From the NCBI RefSeq assembly GCF_000732925.1, contig NZ_CP008953.1, positions 6,696,001-6,760,000 of the forward strand: DNA of 64,000 nucleotides, in the 5' to 3' direction. This document shows positions 33,574 to 42,266 of the stretch, piece after piece. A program made the position numbers and the translations under genes. Below the pieces are notes generated by a model that saw only the letters and a program-made list of their open reading frames with translations, was not told the DNA's origin and did not search any database. The DNA comes from Amycolatopsis japonica (GTDB lineage: Bacteria; Actinomycetota; Actinomycetes; Mycobacteriales; Pseudonocardiaceae). Position 1 is the stretch's first letter; every line of letters starts with the position of its first letter.

Positions 33574-34680
33574 TCAGCCGATGTGGATGTCGTTGCCCGA
33601 ACCGATGTCGCCGGTGCCGATGTTGACGTCGCCGATGTTGCCGATGGTGTGGCCGATGTCGTTGCCGACCTCGGAAACCGTGTCGTGGACCTCGGTGACG
33701 CCCGCGACGTTGCCGACCTCGTTGGCCACGTTGCCGGTCACGTCGCCGGCGTGGTGGCCGACGTTGTTGGCGATGTCACCGTTGCCGTAGTTGTTCGCGA
33801 CGTCGTGCACCTTGGTGGTGACGTCCGCGACGTCGACGTGACCGATGGTGCTGGTCAGGTCGCCGACCTCGGAGAGGAAGTTCGGGGCGTCGCCCGCGAC
33901 ACCGTCGGCGCGCGGCAGGTCGCCGGCCAGGTCGCCGACGGCCGGGACCGAGTCGACGGCGGGCAGACCGGCGGTGTCCACGGCCGGGACGCCGTGGGCC
34001 AGGTCGGTCGCGGTGTCGACGGCGCCGGTGGCGAGATCGCCGGCCTGGCCGACGGAAGCGGCGTCGAGGCCACGCGAAAGGTCGTCGGTCAGGCCGAAGC
34101 TGCCGACCGTGTTCTGCGCGAGGGCGGTCACGCCGGCGGCCGCGTTCGACACGTCGGTCACGTCGGAGACGGCCGGGACGGCGGACAGGCCCGGGACGTC
34201 GACCGGCAGGTCGCCCACGGCGGGCACGGCCGGGACGGCGGGCAGGTCGCCCAGCTCCGGCAGGCCGCCGAGCTCCGGCAGACCCGGCACGGCCGGGAGA
34301 CCGGCCTCGGGCAGGCCCGGCAGGGCGTCGGCACCGGGGACCGCGACCGGCAGACCGGCGGTCAGCGCGGTGAGCTGGTCGATCGCGCCCTGGACGCCGT
34401 CGGCGCACTCGCCGTCGGTGCCGTTGACGGCGTTCGTGACGCCGCCGAAGCCGGCCAGGTTGTCGGCGGTGGCGGCGGTGGTTCCGGTGAGGTCGGTGGC
34501 GGTGCCGACCGGGACGAAGTCGAGCACCAGCGGGACGACCTCGTGCACGTCGGCGGCGTTGATGTCACCGAGGCCGGCGTCGGCCAGCACCTGCTGCGGG
34601 TCGTTGGCGAACGCCGCGCGGGCCGCGGTGTCGTTCAGCAGGTTCAGCGTGAAGTCGTGCAGGGTCTGGACGGAACCCAT
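33574..34680 (-). CDS. IniB-like protein with N-terminal IniB domain and low-complexity tail
   Basis: ATG 34680 follows AGGAGAG. Residues 1-60 (VQTLHDFTLNLLNDTAARAAFANDPQQVLADAGLGDINAADVHEVVPLVLDF in pieces) match the IniB N-terminal domain of actinobacteria. The remaining 300 residues are low in complexity, with LPELGGLPELGDLPAVPAVPAV and VGDLP repeats. A Val/Asp/Gly/Asn-rich end (NIGDVNIGTGDIGSGNDIHIG) recalls the glycine-rich tail of mycobacterial IniB. No Sec signal is visible. It lies upstream of the two dynamin-like genes, as iniB does before iniA and iniC. Confidence 0.75.
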   Translation of the reverse strand: MGSVQTLHDFTLNLLNDTAARAAFANDPQQVLADAGLGDINAADVHEVVPLVLDFVPVGTATDLTGTTAATADNLAGFGGVTNAVNGTDGECADGVQGAIDQLTALTAGLPVAVPGADALPGLPEAGLPAVPGLPELGGLPELGDLPAVPAVPAVGDLPVDVPGLSAVPAVSDVTDVSNAAAGVTALAQNTVGSFGLTDDLSRGLDAASVGQAGDLATGAVDTATDLAHGVPAVDTAGLPAVDSVPAVGDLAGDLPRADGVAGDAPNFLSEVGDLTSTIGHVDVADVTTKVHDVANNYGNGDIANNVGHHAGDVTGNVANEVGNVAGVTEVHDTVSEVGNDIGHTIGNIGDVNIGTGDIGSGNDIHIG

Positions 34681-34975
34681 GAAAGGACTCTCCTGGGGGT
34701 CTAGGTCGGTGGGGCGCGCCCAGCGGCCGGAGGGCACGGCTGAGCGCAGGTCACCGAAGCTAGTGAGCCGGTACCCGTGGGCACATCGGGGATCACTCCT
34801 GGTCGTCGCTCACTCAGCCAATAGGGGATCGGTATGACATCGTTAGGGCGTTAGGGGCTTAACCGAGACGCACTCGGTTGGGTTTAATGCCAACCCTCAC
34901 CCGGATGGGTCAAGCCATTCAGGTGAGTGGCCCTATTTGGTCCTTAGGGGCTGGTCAAGCGAAGGAGGATGCTCG
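34681..34975. promoter_or_regulatory. Divergent control region of the iniBAC-like locus
   Basis: No gene fits here. AACCGAG (34861-34867) and CTCGGTT (34873-34879) form a perfect inverted repeat, followed by GGTTGG (34876-34881) and CCAACC (34890-34895). TTAGGGGCT occurs at 34851 and 34944, and GGTCAAGC at 34908 and 34953. Each GGTCAA is a TTGACC -35-like hexamer on the minus strand. CCAATAGGG and CCCTATTTGG are near-inverted copies about 110 bases apart. The density of repeats suggests binding sites for the LuxR regulator encoded downstream on the plus strand. Confidence 0.45.
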
Positions 34976-36121
34976 TTGCCCTACGTCCTCGGCATCGATA
35001 TCGCCTCGACCCGCACCACCGCCGCCACCTGCGTGAACTCCGGCGACGGCTGGAGCGTGCCCGAGCCGTCGTGGCTCGGCGCGCGCGGCCCGGCGGCGGC
35101 GTCGGCGGTGTTCCTCGACGACGACGGCTACCTGCTCACCGGGGACGCCGCGGTCGAAGCCGGTCGATCCGCGCCCGCCCGCCTGCTCACCGGGTTCCAC
35201 GAACGGGTCGGCGACGACGTTCCCGTGATCGTCGGTGGCGAACGGTTCCCCGCCGAATCCCTCAGCGCGGTCCTCGTCGACGCGGCGGTGGATCAAGCGG
35301 CCGAACGCTTCGGTGAGAAACCGCACCACATCGTGCTCACGCATCCCGTCGGCTGGGGTTCGTTCCGTCGCGACCTGCTGCGCCGGGCGCTGGCCGAGGC
35401 CGGATTCCCCCGTGCCGCGCTGGTGGCGGCGCCCGTCGCCGCGCTGCACGCGTACCTCGCCCCGCACGGCGATGTCACCGCCGGTGTCTGCGAATTCGGC
35501 CCGGACGGCGCGGTCGTCACGATCGCCGCCGCCACCGCCGTCAACGGCTGGCAACCCATCAAAACGCTGGAAGGTGTCGACCCCGCAGAAGCCGTCGGCA
35601 AGGTCTTCGAACTCGCGCACGGCGCCGGGGTCCCGCCCCAGGCGCTGGCGGGCATCGTGCTCTGCGGCGAGGCACCGCCGGTTCCCGGCCGGACACCGTG
35701 CCCCGTCTTCGCGTCGAGCGACCCGGTGCTGACGGTGGCGACCGGCGCGGCCAACATCGCCGCGCGACGTGACCTTCCTCAACCCGGCGGCGCGGGATCG
35801 CACGCCGTCGCGACCGTCGAAACCACCCTGCTCCCCCGGGTCGACACCCCCGAAGAGCTCACCGAGCGACCCGAACGGCCGCCGGTGGACATCACCCCGT
35901 TCCCCTTGCCAGAACGCACCGGGGCGGCGAAACTGCTCAGCCGGCGCAAGCCCCTCGTCGCCGGAGCCGCGGTCGTGGTGCTGGCCGCGACCACCCTGCT
36001 GCTCACCCTGACCACTCGAGAAGCCACCGCCGACAAGGGTCCCGAAGCCCCTCCCACCACTTCGAGCTCGTGCGCGCCGCCCACCCCCGGTGCCACCCTG
36101 CCCCCCGAAGGTCGCTGTTGA
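34976..36121 (+). CDS. Membrane-anchored Hsp70/actin-fold protein
   Basis: TTG 34976 is chosen because GAAGGAGG lies 7 bases upstream. The N-terminus VLGIDIASTRTTAAT is a phosphate-1 motif of the Hsp70 family. HIVLTHPVGWGSFRRDLLRRALAEAGFPRAALVAAPVAAL is the next conserved block, and the phosphate-2 loop (EFGPDGAVV) is degenerate. There is no substrate-binding domain. One membrane helix (LVAGAAVVVLAATTLLLTL) precedes a 35-residue outer tail with two cysteines. It is coupled to the LuxR regulator (TTGA overlap) and divergent from the IniB-like gene. Confidence 0.7.
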   Translation: MPYVLGIDIASTRTTAATCVNSGDGWSVPEPSWLGARGPAAASAVFLDDDGYLLTGDAAVEAGRSAPARLLTGFHERVGDDVPVIVGGERFPAESLSAVLVDAAVDQAAERFGEKPHHIVLTHPVGWGSFRRDLLRRALAEAGFPRAALVAAPVAALHAYLAPHGDVTAGVCEFGPDGAVVTIAAATAVNGWQPIKTLEGVDPAEAVGKVFELAHGAGVPPQALAGIVLCGEAPPVPGRTPCPVFASSDPVLTVATGAANIAARRDLPQPGGAGSHAVATVETTLLPRVDTPEELTERPERPPVDITPFPLPERTGAAKLLSRRKPLVAGAAVVVLAATTLLLTLTTREATADKGPEAPPTTSSSCAPPTPGATLPPEGRC

Positions 36122-38469
36122 ACGCACTGCTCGACCAGCCCGGCATCATCCATCCGGGTGCCCGCCGCCTGCTCGACGAGGTGACCACCGCCCCGGAAGT
36201 CCCGGTGCGGGTCACCGTCGTCGCCCCCGGCGGGCACGGCAAGACCCATCTGCTCGGCCTGCTCGGACGTCGCTACGCGGACGCCGGCGTCGAGGCACTG
36301 CTGATCGACGACGCCGACCAGCTCGACGACGACGAGCTCGCGAAGATCAAGGCGCGGACGGAGGAAACGACGGCACCCGTGGTCCTGGCCTTCCGGACGG
36401 CGGCGCGCACGAAGGCGTTGCGCACGCTCGCCGATTCCTTCGGCAGATCGGTGTCCTTGGGCGCTTTCGGCCTCGACGACGTCCGGAAGCTCGTCGAGCA
36501 GTCCGGCGGCGACGCGGCCACCGCGGCCGAAGTCCACCTCAGAACCGGTGGTGTGCCTGGGCTCGTGGTGCGCGCGGTCACCGGGCGGCTCGCGGACTTC
36601 CGCGGCGAACTGGAGCAGCTGGACGACGACGTGCACCGCTACCTGATCGCGGCGGAAGCGGGCGCGGGCCGGAATCTCGATCTTCTCGCCGCGCTTCTGA
36701 ACCGCGATCGCGAAGGTCTCCCCGAGGTCTTCGACAGTGCCAGGGCGACCGGCCTCCTCGGCGAGGACGACGTCCTGCTGCCGATCGCGGCCGAAGCCAT
36801 CCGGACCTGGGGTTCGCCGGGGCGGCGGCTGACGGTGCTGCAGCGGCTGGTGGAACTCCAGTTACGGGACGGGCTTCCGGTGCTGGACCTCGCCAAGTCG
36901 TTGCTGGGCACGGGAAGTTCGGGCGCGAGCGCGGCGGCGGCCTTCGAAGCCGCCGCCCGCGAGGCGATGCCCGACGACACGAAACTCGCGGCGCGATTCT
37001 ACGAAGCTGCGTCCGAGGCCGGTGGGCGCGGCGCGGCGCTCACCGTCGGCTGGGCGCACGCCGCGGCGCTGGCCGGAGACCTCGACACCGCACTGCGGCT
37101 CGGTGACGGCATGCTCGGCAGCACGTCGGATACGGACGCCAGGGCCGCGGGCGCCGAAGTGGCCGCGACCGTGCTGGCGCATCGCGGCGAACTGGCGCAC
37201 AGCGCGGAGCTGTACCAATGGTCCGGGCGGGCGGCGTCGAAGGCGTTCGCCGCGATCGCGTTGCTGGGCACCGGAAAACTCGAAGCCGCCCGGGGTGTGC
37301 TGGAAACTCCCGAAGTCCCGACGTTGTTCGCCGGTGCCGCCTCGCGGATGGCGCGGGCGATCACCGATTCGGTGTCGGGCTGCGGTGCCGAAACCCTGTC
37401 AGCCTTGCTGGGCGCGGCGTCGATGCTGGAATCGGCGGGTGCGCCCGCGCCGCTGCCGGACAGCCCGGCGGCCCTGGCGGCGTTGGTGGGCCTGCATTCC
37501 GGCGAACTCGCGCTGGCCGAGTCGGTGTTGAGCCGTGCGGCGAACGGCCGGATCGGCGGCGATCTGCTCGCGAAGCGGCACCGGCTGTTGCTCGGCTGGG
37601 TGGCGATGACCGCGGGCGACCTCAAAACCGCCGCCGAAGCCCTGATGCCGCCGGACGGCCTCGAAGCGCGTGACGAACTCTTCGCCGCCACTCTGCAGTT
37701 GGGCCTGGCGCGGCGGGCGAGCGATCTTCCCGGCCTGCAACGTTCTTGGGACCGGGCGTATCAGGCTTCGATGCGCCAGCAGCCGGACCTGTATTCGCTG
37801 CTGCCGCTGGGAGAACTCGCGATCGCGGCCGCACGGGGCGGCGCGAGCGCCAAACTGGCCGGGCAGCTGGAGCGGGCACACGCCGTACTCGACGCGCTCG
37901 GCAACCCTCCACTGTGGACAGCAACCCTGCGCTGGCACGAACTGCACGCCGCCATCACCGTCGAGGACCACACGTCGGCGGGGGAACGTCTGGCCGCGTT
38001 GAACGATTTCGCGTCCTGCGGCCGCTATCCCGCCGCCCTCGCCGCCGCCGCGACCGGCTGGCTCGCGGTCCTGACCGGCAGCTTCGATCCGGAATCGATC
38101 ACCGCGTCCGCGTCGGAACTGCACGAACTCGGGCTCTGCTGGGACGCCTCCCGGCTGGCCGGGCAGGCGGCGATCCGGACCTCCGACCGGAAGGCGATGG
38201 TCCAGTTGCTCGAAGCGGCCCGGCAGTTCCAAGGCCGGGCACCGGAACCCGTCGCGGCCACCGGGCTGAACGCCTTGAGCGAACGGGAACTGGAAGTCGC
38301 CCGCCTCGTCGTCGGCGGGCTGACGTACAAGCAGGCCGGGAGCGAACTGTTCATCTCGGGGAAGACCGTGGAACACCACATGGCACGGATCCGGGGGAAA
38401 CTCGGGGCCGGGGACCGGCGGGAGCTGCTGGCGATGCTGCGGGAGTTGCTTGCGGCGGGCGAGGGTTGA
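36118..38469 (+). CDS. Large ATP-binding LuxR-family regulator, IniR-like
   Basis: TTG 36118 overlaps the Hsp70-like stop and follows GAAGG. The 783-residue protein has a P-loop APGGHGKTHLL at about 36-46, Walker B ALLIDDADQL, a long helical repeat region and a C-terminal LuxR HTH: LSERELEVARLVVGGLTYKQAGSELFISGKTVEHHMARIRGKLG, given here as the family signature. This is the LAL/STAND architecture. The mycobacterial iniBAC operon is reported to be controlled by a LuxR-type protein (IniR, Rv0339c); position and domains make this the counterpart by inference. Confidence 0.75.
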   Translation: MNALLDQPGIIHPGARRLLDEVTTAPEVPVRVTVVAPGGHGKTHLLGLLGRRYADAGVEALLIDDADQLDDDELAKIKARTEETTAPVVLAFRTAARTKALRTLADSFGRSVSLGAFGLDDVRKLVEQSGGDAATAAEVHLRTGGVPGLVVRAVTGRLADFRGELEQLDDDVHRYLIAAEAGAGRNLDLLAALLNRDREGLPEVFDSARATGLLGEDDVLLPIAAEAIRTWGSPGRRLTVLQRLVELQLRDGLPVLDLAKSLLGTGSSGASAAAAFEAAAREAMPDDTKLAARFYEAASEAGGRGAALTVGWAHAAALAGDLDTALRLGDGMLGSTSDTDARAAGAEVAATVLAHRGELAHSAELYQWSGRAASKAFAAIALLGTGKLEAARGVLETPEVPTLFAGAASRMARAITDSVSGCGAETLSALLGAASMLESAGAPAPLPDSPAALAALVGLHSGELALAESVLSRAANGRIGGDLLAKRHRLLLGWVAMTAGDLKTAAEALMPPDGLEARDELFAATLQLGLARRASDLPGLQRSWDRAYQASMRQQPDLYSLLPLGELAIAAARGGASAKLAGQLERAHAVLDALGNPPLWTATLRWHELHAAITVEDHTSAGERLAALNDFASCGRYPAALAAAATGWLAVLTGSFDPESITASASELHELGLCWDASRLAGQAAIRTSDRKAMVQLLEAARQFQGRAPEPVAATGLNALSERELEVARLVVGGLTYKQAGSELFISGKTVEHHMARIRGKLGAGDRRELLAMLRELLAAGEG

Positions 38470-38489
38470 GTAATGGATTCGGGGCCTGG

Positions 38490-39506
38490 CTACCGCTCCG
38501 CGAGGTAGGCGTCCTCCGCGGCGTAGTCGAACATCGGCGCGAAATAGTCGTGGTCGAAGTCTGCCGGGAGCCGATCGGTGGAGCCCAGCCAATCCAGCTC
38601 GGCGGTCACGGTGGTGACATAGTCGCCGACCGGCAGGTAGCCCAGTCGCCCGGCCGCGGACATGTCCAGCCGGATACCCGGCAGGCGGTCCCAGGGGTGC
38701 CGGCCGAGTCCGGCTGGGGCATGGTCGTCGAGGAGCACTTCCTCCCACCGATGGCCGAGGTGGTTCGCGACGATTCTCGAGATGCCCAGGGCGTCGGGCG
38801 CGTCCGGGTCCGCGGCATTGAGGACACGCCTGCCCGGGTTTCCCGCGGCGGTTTCGATCAGCGCGGCAATGTTTTCGGCCGCACTCGGCTGGTCGACGCC
38901 ACGGCCACCGCGGGACAGGAGAAGGACTTCGCGCCGGTCGGCCACGCGTTTGACGAACACCCATTCGCCGGGCTTGGCCGCGCCCTCTCCATGAACTTTG
39001 GACGGCCGCAGAACGGTGACCGGGTATCCGCTGTCGAGCAGGGCATGTTCCGCCGCCACCTTGTTGGCGCCGTAGCCGTCACGAGTGCGGTAGTCGATGT
39101 CCTCGCGTGGGCTCATGGTGGGCTGCGACTCGTGGATCGGCCCGTCGAAAGCCGGCGCGGCGGCCGAGTTCACGTGGTTGCCCGCCGCGTCGACGTACAC
39201 GGCCTTGCTGGAGATCATCACCGTGGACCCCACATCGTCCAGCAGCGGCAGCAGATCACGGGCGTGTGCGGCGGTGAAGCACAGGCAGTCGACCACCAGA
39301 TCCGCTCCCGCGCCGAGCGCGGCCGCGAGACTGCCGGGTTCGCCGCGGTCCCCGGCGACGAACCGGCCACCTGCGACCGCGATGTCCTCGGGCATACGCG
39401 AGGAGTCCCGGCCGGCAACGGTCACCTCCCAGCCGCGGGCCAGTAACCGCCGTGCCGCGGCGCGACCGATCAGCCCGGTCCCACCGAGAACGACCGCGTG
39501 CGACAT
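38490..39506 (-). CDS. NAD-dependent epimerase/reductase family protein
   Basis: A Rossmann start VVLGGTGLIGRAAARRLLARGWEVTVAGR and an extended-SDR YGANK active-site motif (SSKAVYVDA before it) mark the family. The 338-residue chain has a C-terminal substrate domain. Its substrate (a sugar nucleotide or other small carbonyl compound) is not identifiable. It is divergent from a VOC-family gene with a 49-base gap. Confidence 0.75.
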   Translation of the reverse strand: MSHAVVLGGTGLIGRAAARRLLARGWEVTVAGRDSSRMPEDIAVAGGRFVAGDRGEPGSLAAALGAGADLVVDCLCFTAAHARDLLPLLDDVGSTVMISSKAVYVDAAGNHVNSAAAPAFDGPIHESQPTMSPREDIDYRTRDGYGANKVAAEHALLDSGYPVTVLRPSKVHGEGAAKPGEWVFVKRVADRREVLLLSRGGRGVDQPSAAENIAALIETAAGNPGRRVLNAADPDAPDALGISRIVANHLGHRWEEVLLDDHAPAGLGRHPWDRLPGIRLDMSAAGRLGYLPVGDYVTTVTAELDWLGSTDRLPADFDHDYFAPMFDYAAEDAYLAER

Positions 39507-39555
39507 CGATCAACGATAACGCCCTTCGTCCGCCTAGGGTTGATAGACAGGACGG

Positions 39556-39972
39556 GTGAACGCCTTCTACCACTTGTGCTTCGTCGTCCGAGATATCCGA
39601 CAGGCGACCGAAGACCTCACCCGCACCCTCGGCGTGACCTGGAGCCCGGTCCGTGCGGGCACCCTCGGGGACTGGGACTACGACATCGTGTTCTCGACCG
39701 GCGGGCCCCCGTTCTTCGAGGTGATCCATGGTCCCGCCGGAAGTCCGTGGGACGCGACCGACGGGTCCCGCTTCGACCACATCGGCTACTGGTCCAAGGA
39801 CGTCGTGACGGATAAACAACGTCTGGCGGATCGAGGCGCGCCGATCGAGTTCGACTCCTGCCCCTACGGTCGCTCCTTCACCTACCACCGGCTCGACAGC
39901 ATCGGAGCACGGATCGAACTGTCGATCTCGCGGTGCAGCCGGGATTTCGCGACGCCTGGGCCCAGGACGTAG
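39556..39972 (+). CDS. VOC (glyoxalase/dioxygenase-fold) protein
   Basis: The 138-residue protein has YHLCFVVRDIRQATEDLTRTLGVTW at the start, then FFEVIHGPAGSPWD and FDHIGYWSKDVVTDKQRLADRG, two beta-alpha-beta modules of the VOC fold. The first His and Glu-type ligands are present. It could be a small-molecule dioxygenase, epimerase or binding protein. GTG 39556 is the only early start. Confidence 0.7.
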   Translation: MNAFYHLCFVVRDIRQATEDLTRTLGVTWSPVRAGTLGDWDYDIVFSTGGPPFFEVIHGPAGSPWDATDGSRFDHIGYWSKDVVTDKQRLADRGAPIEFDSCPYGRSFTYHRLDSIGARIELSISRCSRDFATPGPRT

Positions 39973-40032
39973 CGATGATGCCGCCGCTCGATTTCGACGA
40001 CTCAGCTGCCAACCCCTGAGCGCGACCGGGGA

Positions 40033-40770
40033 TCACGGCGTCGAGTCGAGCTCGACCCTCCGGTTGCGCCGACGGCCCGCCGGAGTGCGGTTGGTGTCGA
40101 CCGGTTCCGACTCGCCGCGCCCAGACGCGTGCAGCCGACCTGCGAGCGACCCGTCCTCCGCGAGGAGCACAGCCACCACATGTACTGGGTCGCCTGACCA
40201 CTCACCACGGCCCGGCTGGCGAACCTCCCGAACGACGACCGGCTCATCTCGTTCTGCATCCAGATGTTCACCGTCGCGGTCCCGGCGGTCTGGTCGATCG
40301 CGTCGACCGTCGCGCGCAGGACGAACGAGCCTATCGCGCAAGTGTGCAGTTCCCATGTCTCGATCCGCGGGAGGAGCGGCCCCACGGGACCCGCCAGGCC
40401 GCGCCCGACCTCCCCGGCGACGTACGGGATGAACGCGTTGCGGCACGTCGCCGGATCCGTGCCCGGCGGGTGGGGTACGGAGTTCGACGCCGCGGCGGGG
40501 TCGTGGCCCGTCATGCCGGGGCTCCAGCTCGGCGTCGTGCGGTGCCTGGTGTCCCACTCCGCCGCGTTCTGCTCGAGGTGGTTCAGGAGCCACGCCTCGC
40601 CGTCGATCACCGGCTGCCAGCCGCGGACGAGCACCGTGTAAGGGTCACTCTCCTCCATGACCCACACCCGCGGGGACGACAGCGGCGAGAAGTACTCGTC
40701 GAGGATCGGGCCGACCGTCGTCCGTTGCGCCGCTACGCTGCCGGCCACCGCCGCGTTGCCCGGGGAGCGC
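40033..40770 (-). pseudogene. Deletion scar joining a hypothetical gene to an OmpA-domain tail
   Basis: The upstream part (about 40770 to 40190 on the minus strand) reads RVWVMEESDPYTVLVRGWQPVIDGEAWLLNHLEQ to SGQATQYMWW in one frame. From about 40190 the meaningful frame shifts: VVAVLLAEDGSLAG, then LHASGRGESEPVDTNRTPAGRRRNRRVEL. That tail is typical of an OmpA-like peptidoglycan-binding domain. The switch falls at a GTGGTGGCTGTG stretch shared by both frames. No start codon or N-terminus is convincing. The 950 bases from 39973 to 40927 therefore look like decayed coding DNA. Confidence 0.55.
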
Positions 40771-40927
40771 GGGCGGGTGCGTTCGCGCCGCGGCCGCGCG
40801 GGTGGCCAAGGGCTCGGCTCCGGAGTCGGTGAGTGACAGCCGCTTGGTCGCCGCGTCGGTACCTCTGGGGGGCAGCCATCCGTGCGCGGGTGCGGGCCAT
40901 TCGGGCAACGACCGGCATACTCCGGTA

Positions 40928-41377
40928 GTGACCGATTTCCCGCCGGACGTTGAGGCGCACTACCGCCGTCTGGCAGCCCAACGGCACTGGCCGCACGAGA
41001 CCGAAGCCGCCTTCCGGGCAAGCGTCGCGAGGTATCGGGCATTGGACGAGGGCGCTGGGCCTCGCCAGTACTACGAGTACGTGGACCATGAAGGCCTGGT
41101 CGACGAAGGCGCTCGCTGGCTGTGGGAAGCGGTCGTGGTCGAGCACGAGACAGTGGCCGTCAAGCAAATCGAGCTGGATTCGTCCGGGGCCATTCGTCGC
41201 TACTGGTGGCAGAACATCGAGGACGACGCCGGTGGGCTTACCGATCAAGCACTCGACCCCGGTCTCACGTCTGTTTCCCGTTCCACGTTCTACGCGCTCT
41301 GGGACAGCAGCACCACCGACTCGTTCGCACGTGGCGCCCGGAGTTGGCCGGGAGCAGGAGACACTCCCGGCCACTGA
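40928..41377 (+). CDS. Hypothetical protein, 149 residues
   Basis: GTG 40928 begins TDFPPDVEAHYRRLAAQRHWPHETEAAFRASVARYRALDEG. The protein is soluble and acidic, with a tryptophan-rich middle (ARWLWEAVVVEHETVAVKQIELDSSGAIRRYWW). No known domain was recognised. The small size, single copy and surroundings of other orphan small genes recall immunity-type proteins, which is speculative. It ends five bases from the convergent next gene. Confidence 0.6.
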   Translation: MTDFPPDVEAHYRRLAAQRHWPHETEAAFRASVARYRALDEGAGPRQYYEYVDHEGLVDEGARWLWEAVVVEHETVAVKQIELDSSGAIRRYWWQNIEDDAGGLTDQALDPGLTSVSRSTFYALWDSSTTDSFARGARSWPGAGDTPGH

Positions 41378-41381
41378 TCTG

Positions 41382-42266
41382 CTACGCGGGCAGAGTGTCG
41401 GTCCACTCGGCGTTGATCGTGGCGCCGGCGGGGTCGGCCACCTTGGCCACCGCCCCGTCCATGGTGACGAACACCGACGTCCTGTTCACCCGCCCGGTCG
41501 CCGGATCGACGACGAGCCGCTCGCCGTTGGGCAGCGACAGGCCAAGCCCGCCCGGTACCGTGCCGAGGTTCTCGACACCTGGATAGCCGGCGATCGCGCG
41601 GAAGGCCGTGGCCCGGACCTCCGGCGTGGCCGGCAGTGTGGACACCAGTGAGATCAACGACTGGAAGCCTGCCTGTTCCCGATCGCTCGCAGTGAACTCG
41701 CCCGCGCTCGTCCTGGCGTCGCTACGCTCCAGGGCCTCGGCGATCCAAGCCTTCAACGCATCCGGGGCCGTCGGCAGGGTACGCAACTGCTCGAGGGTCA
41801 GATCGACCGCGACCAGCGAGAACGGGTTGGCTGAATGCGCCTTCAGCGGCGTGACCTTGCCACCTGTCTTCGCTCCCCGCATCCACGACTGACCGTCCGG
41901 CTTGATCCAGTACTCGTACTCACTCGAAGCGGCAACGCCGTGCGCCACAGTCACCTTCACGTGCCAGTAGGTGCCAGATCCCTCGGGGGATCGCTCAGCG
42001 GCGGTGGCGGCCACGAGCAGGACCTCCTGACCACTGATCGTTCGCACCGCCGCGGGACCGTCGACCGGTGCGGCGGGCATGACCGCGATCGCCACAGCGG
42101 CAGCGGCCACAGTGAGCCCGGCCCCCGCGATCAGCCGGCCGGTCCGCCGCCGGGAGACCCGGCCGCCGCGGATCCGGTTCTGGAGCCGGTGACGGCTGCG
42201 GTCGACCACGTCCTGGTGCGGCTCCTCCACGGCCAGCGCGGCGCGCAATGTCTGCAGGTCATTCAT
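41382..42266 (-). CDS. CU044_5270-family membrane protein, partner of ECF sigma factor
   Basis: ATG 42266 lies inside the sigma-factor stop region (8-base overlap), fixing the start. After a 50-residue basic cytoplasmic part comes one membrane helix (LIAGAGLTVAAAAVAIAVM). A 220-residue outer domain follows with SGTYWHVKV, YEYWIKPDGQSWMRGAKTGG and LPNGERLVVDPATG. This pattern is the CU044_5270 family, routinely paired with ECF sigma factors and probably an anti-sigma or sensor. Confidence 0.75.
   Translation of the reverse strand: MNDLQTLRAALAVEEPHQDVVDRSRHRLQNRIRGGRVSRRRTGRLIAGAGLTVAAAAVAIAVMPAAPVDGPAAVRTISGQEVLLVAATAAERSPEGSGTYWHVKVTVAHGVAASSEYEYWIKPDGQSWMRGAKTGGKVTPLKAHSANPFSLVAVDLTLEQLRTLPTAPDALKAWIAEALERSDARTSAGEFTASDREQAGFQSLISLVSTLPATPEVRATAFRAIAGYPGVENLGTVPGGLGLSLPNGERLVVDPATGRVNRTSVFVTMDGAVAKVADPAGATINAEWTDTLPA

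Noticed and set aside
33565..34704. Val/Asp/Gly-repeat open frame opposite the IniB-like gene
   Set aside because: It mirrors the low-complexity repeats of the minus-strand gene, which has a good start, ribosome site and an IniB N-terminus.
40002..41042. A 346-residue intact gene on the minus strand
   Set aside because: Its first 95 and last 50 residues read as noise while a neighbouring frame gives a good OmpA tail, so the region is treated as a pseudogene.
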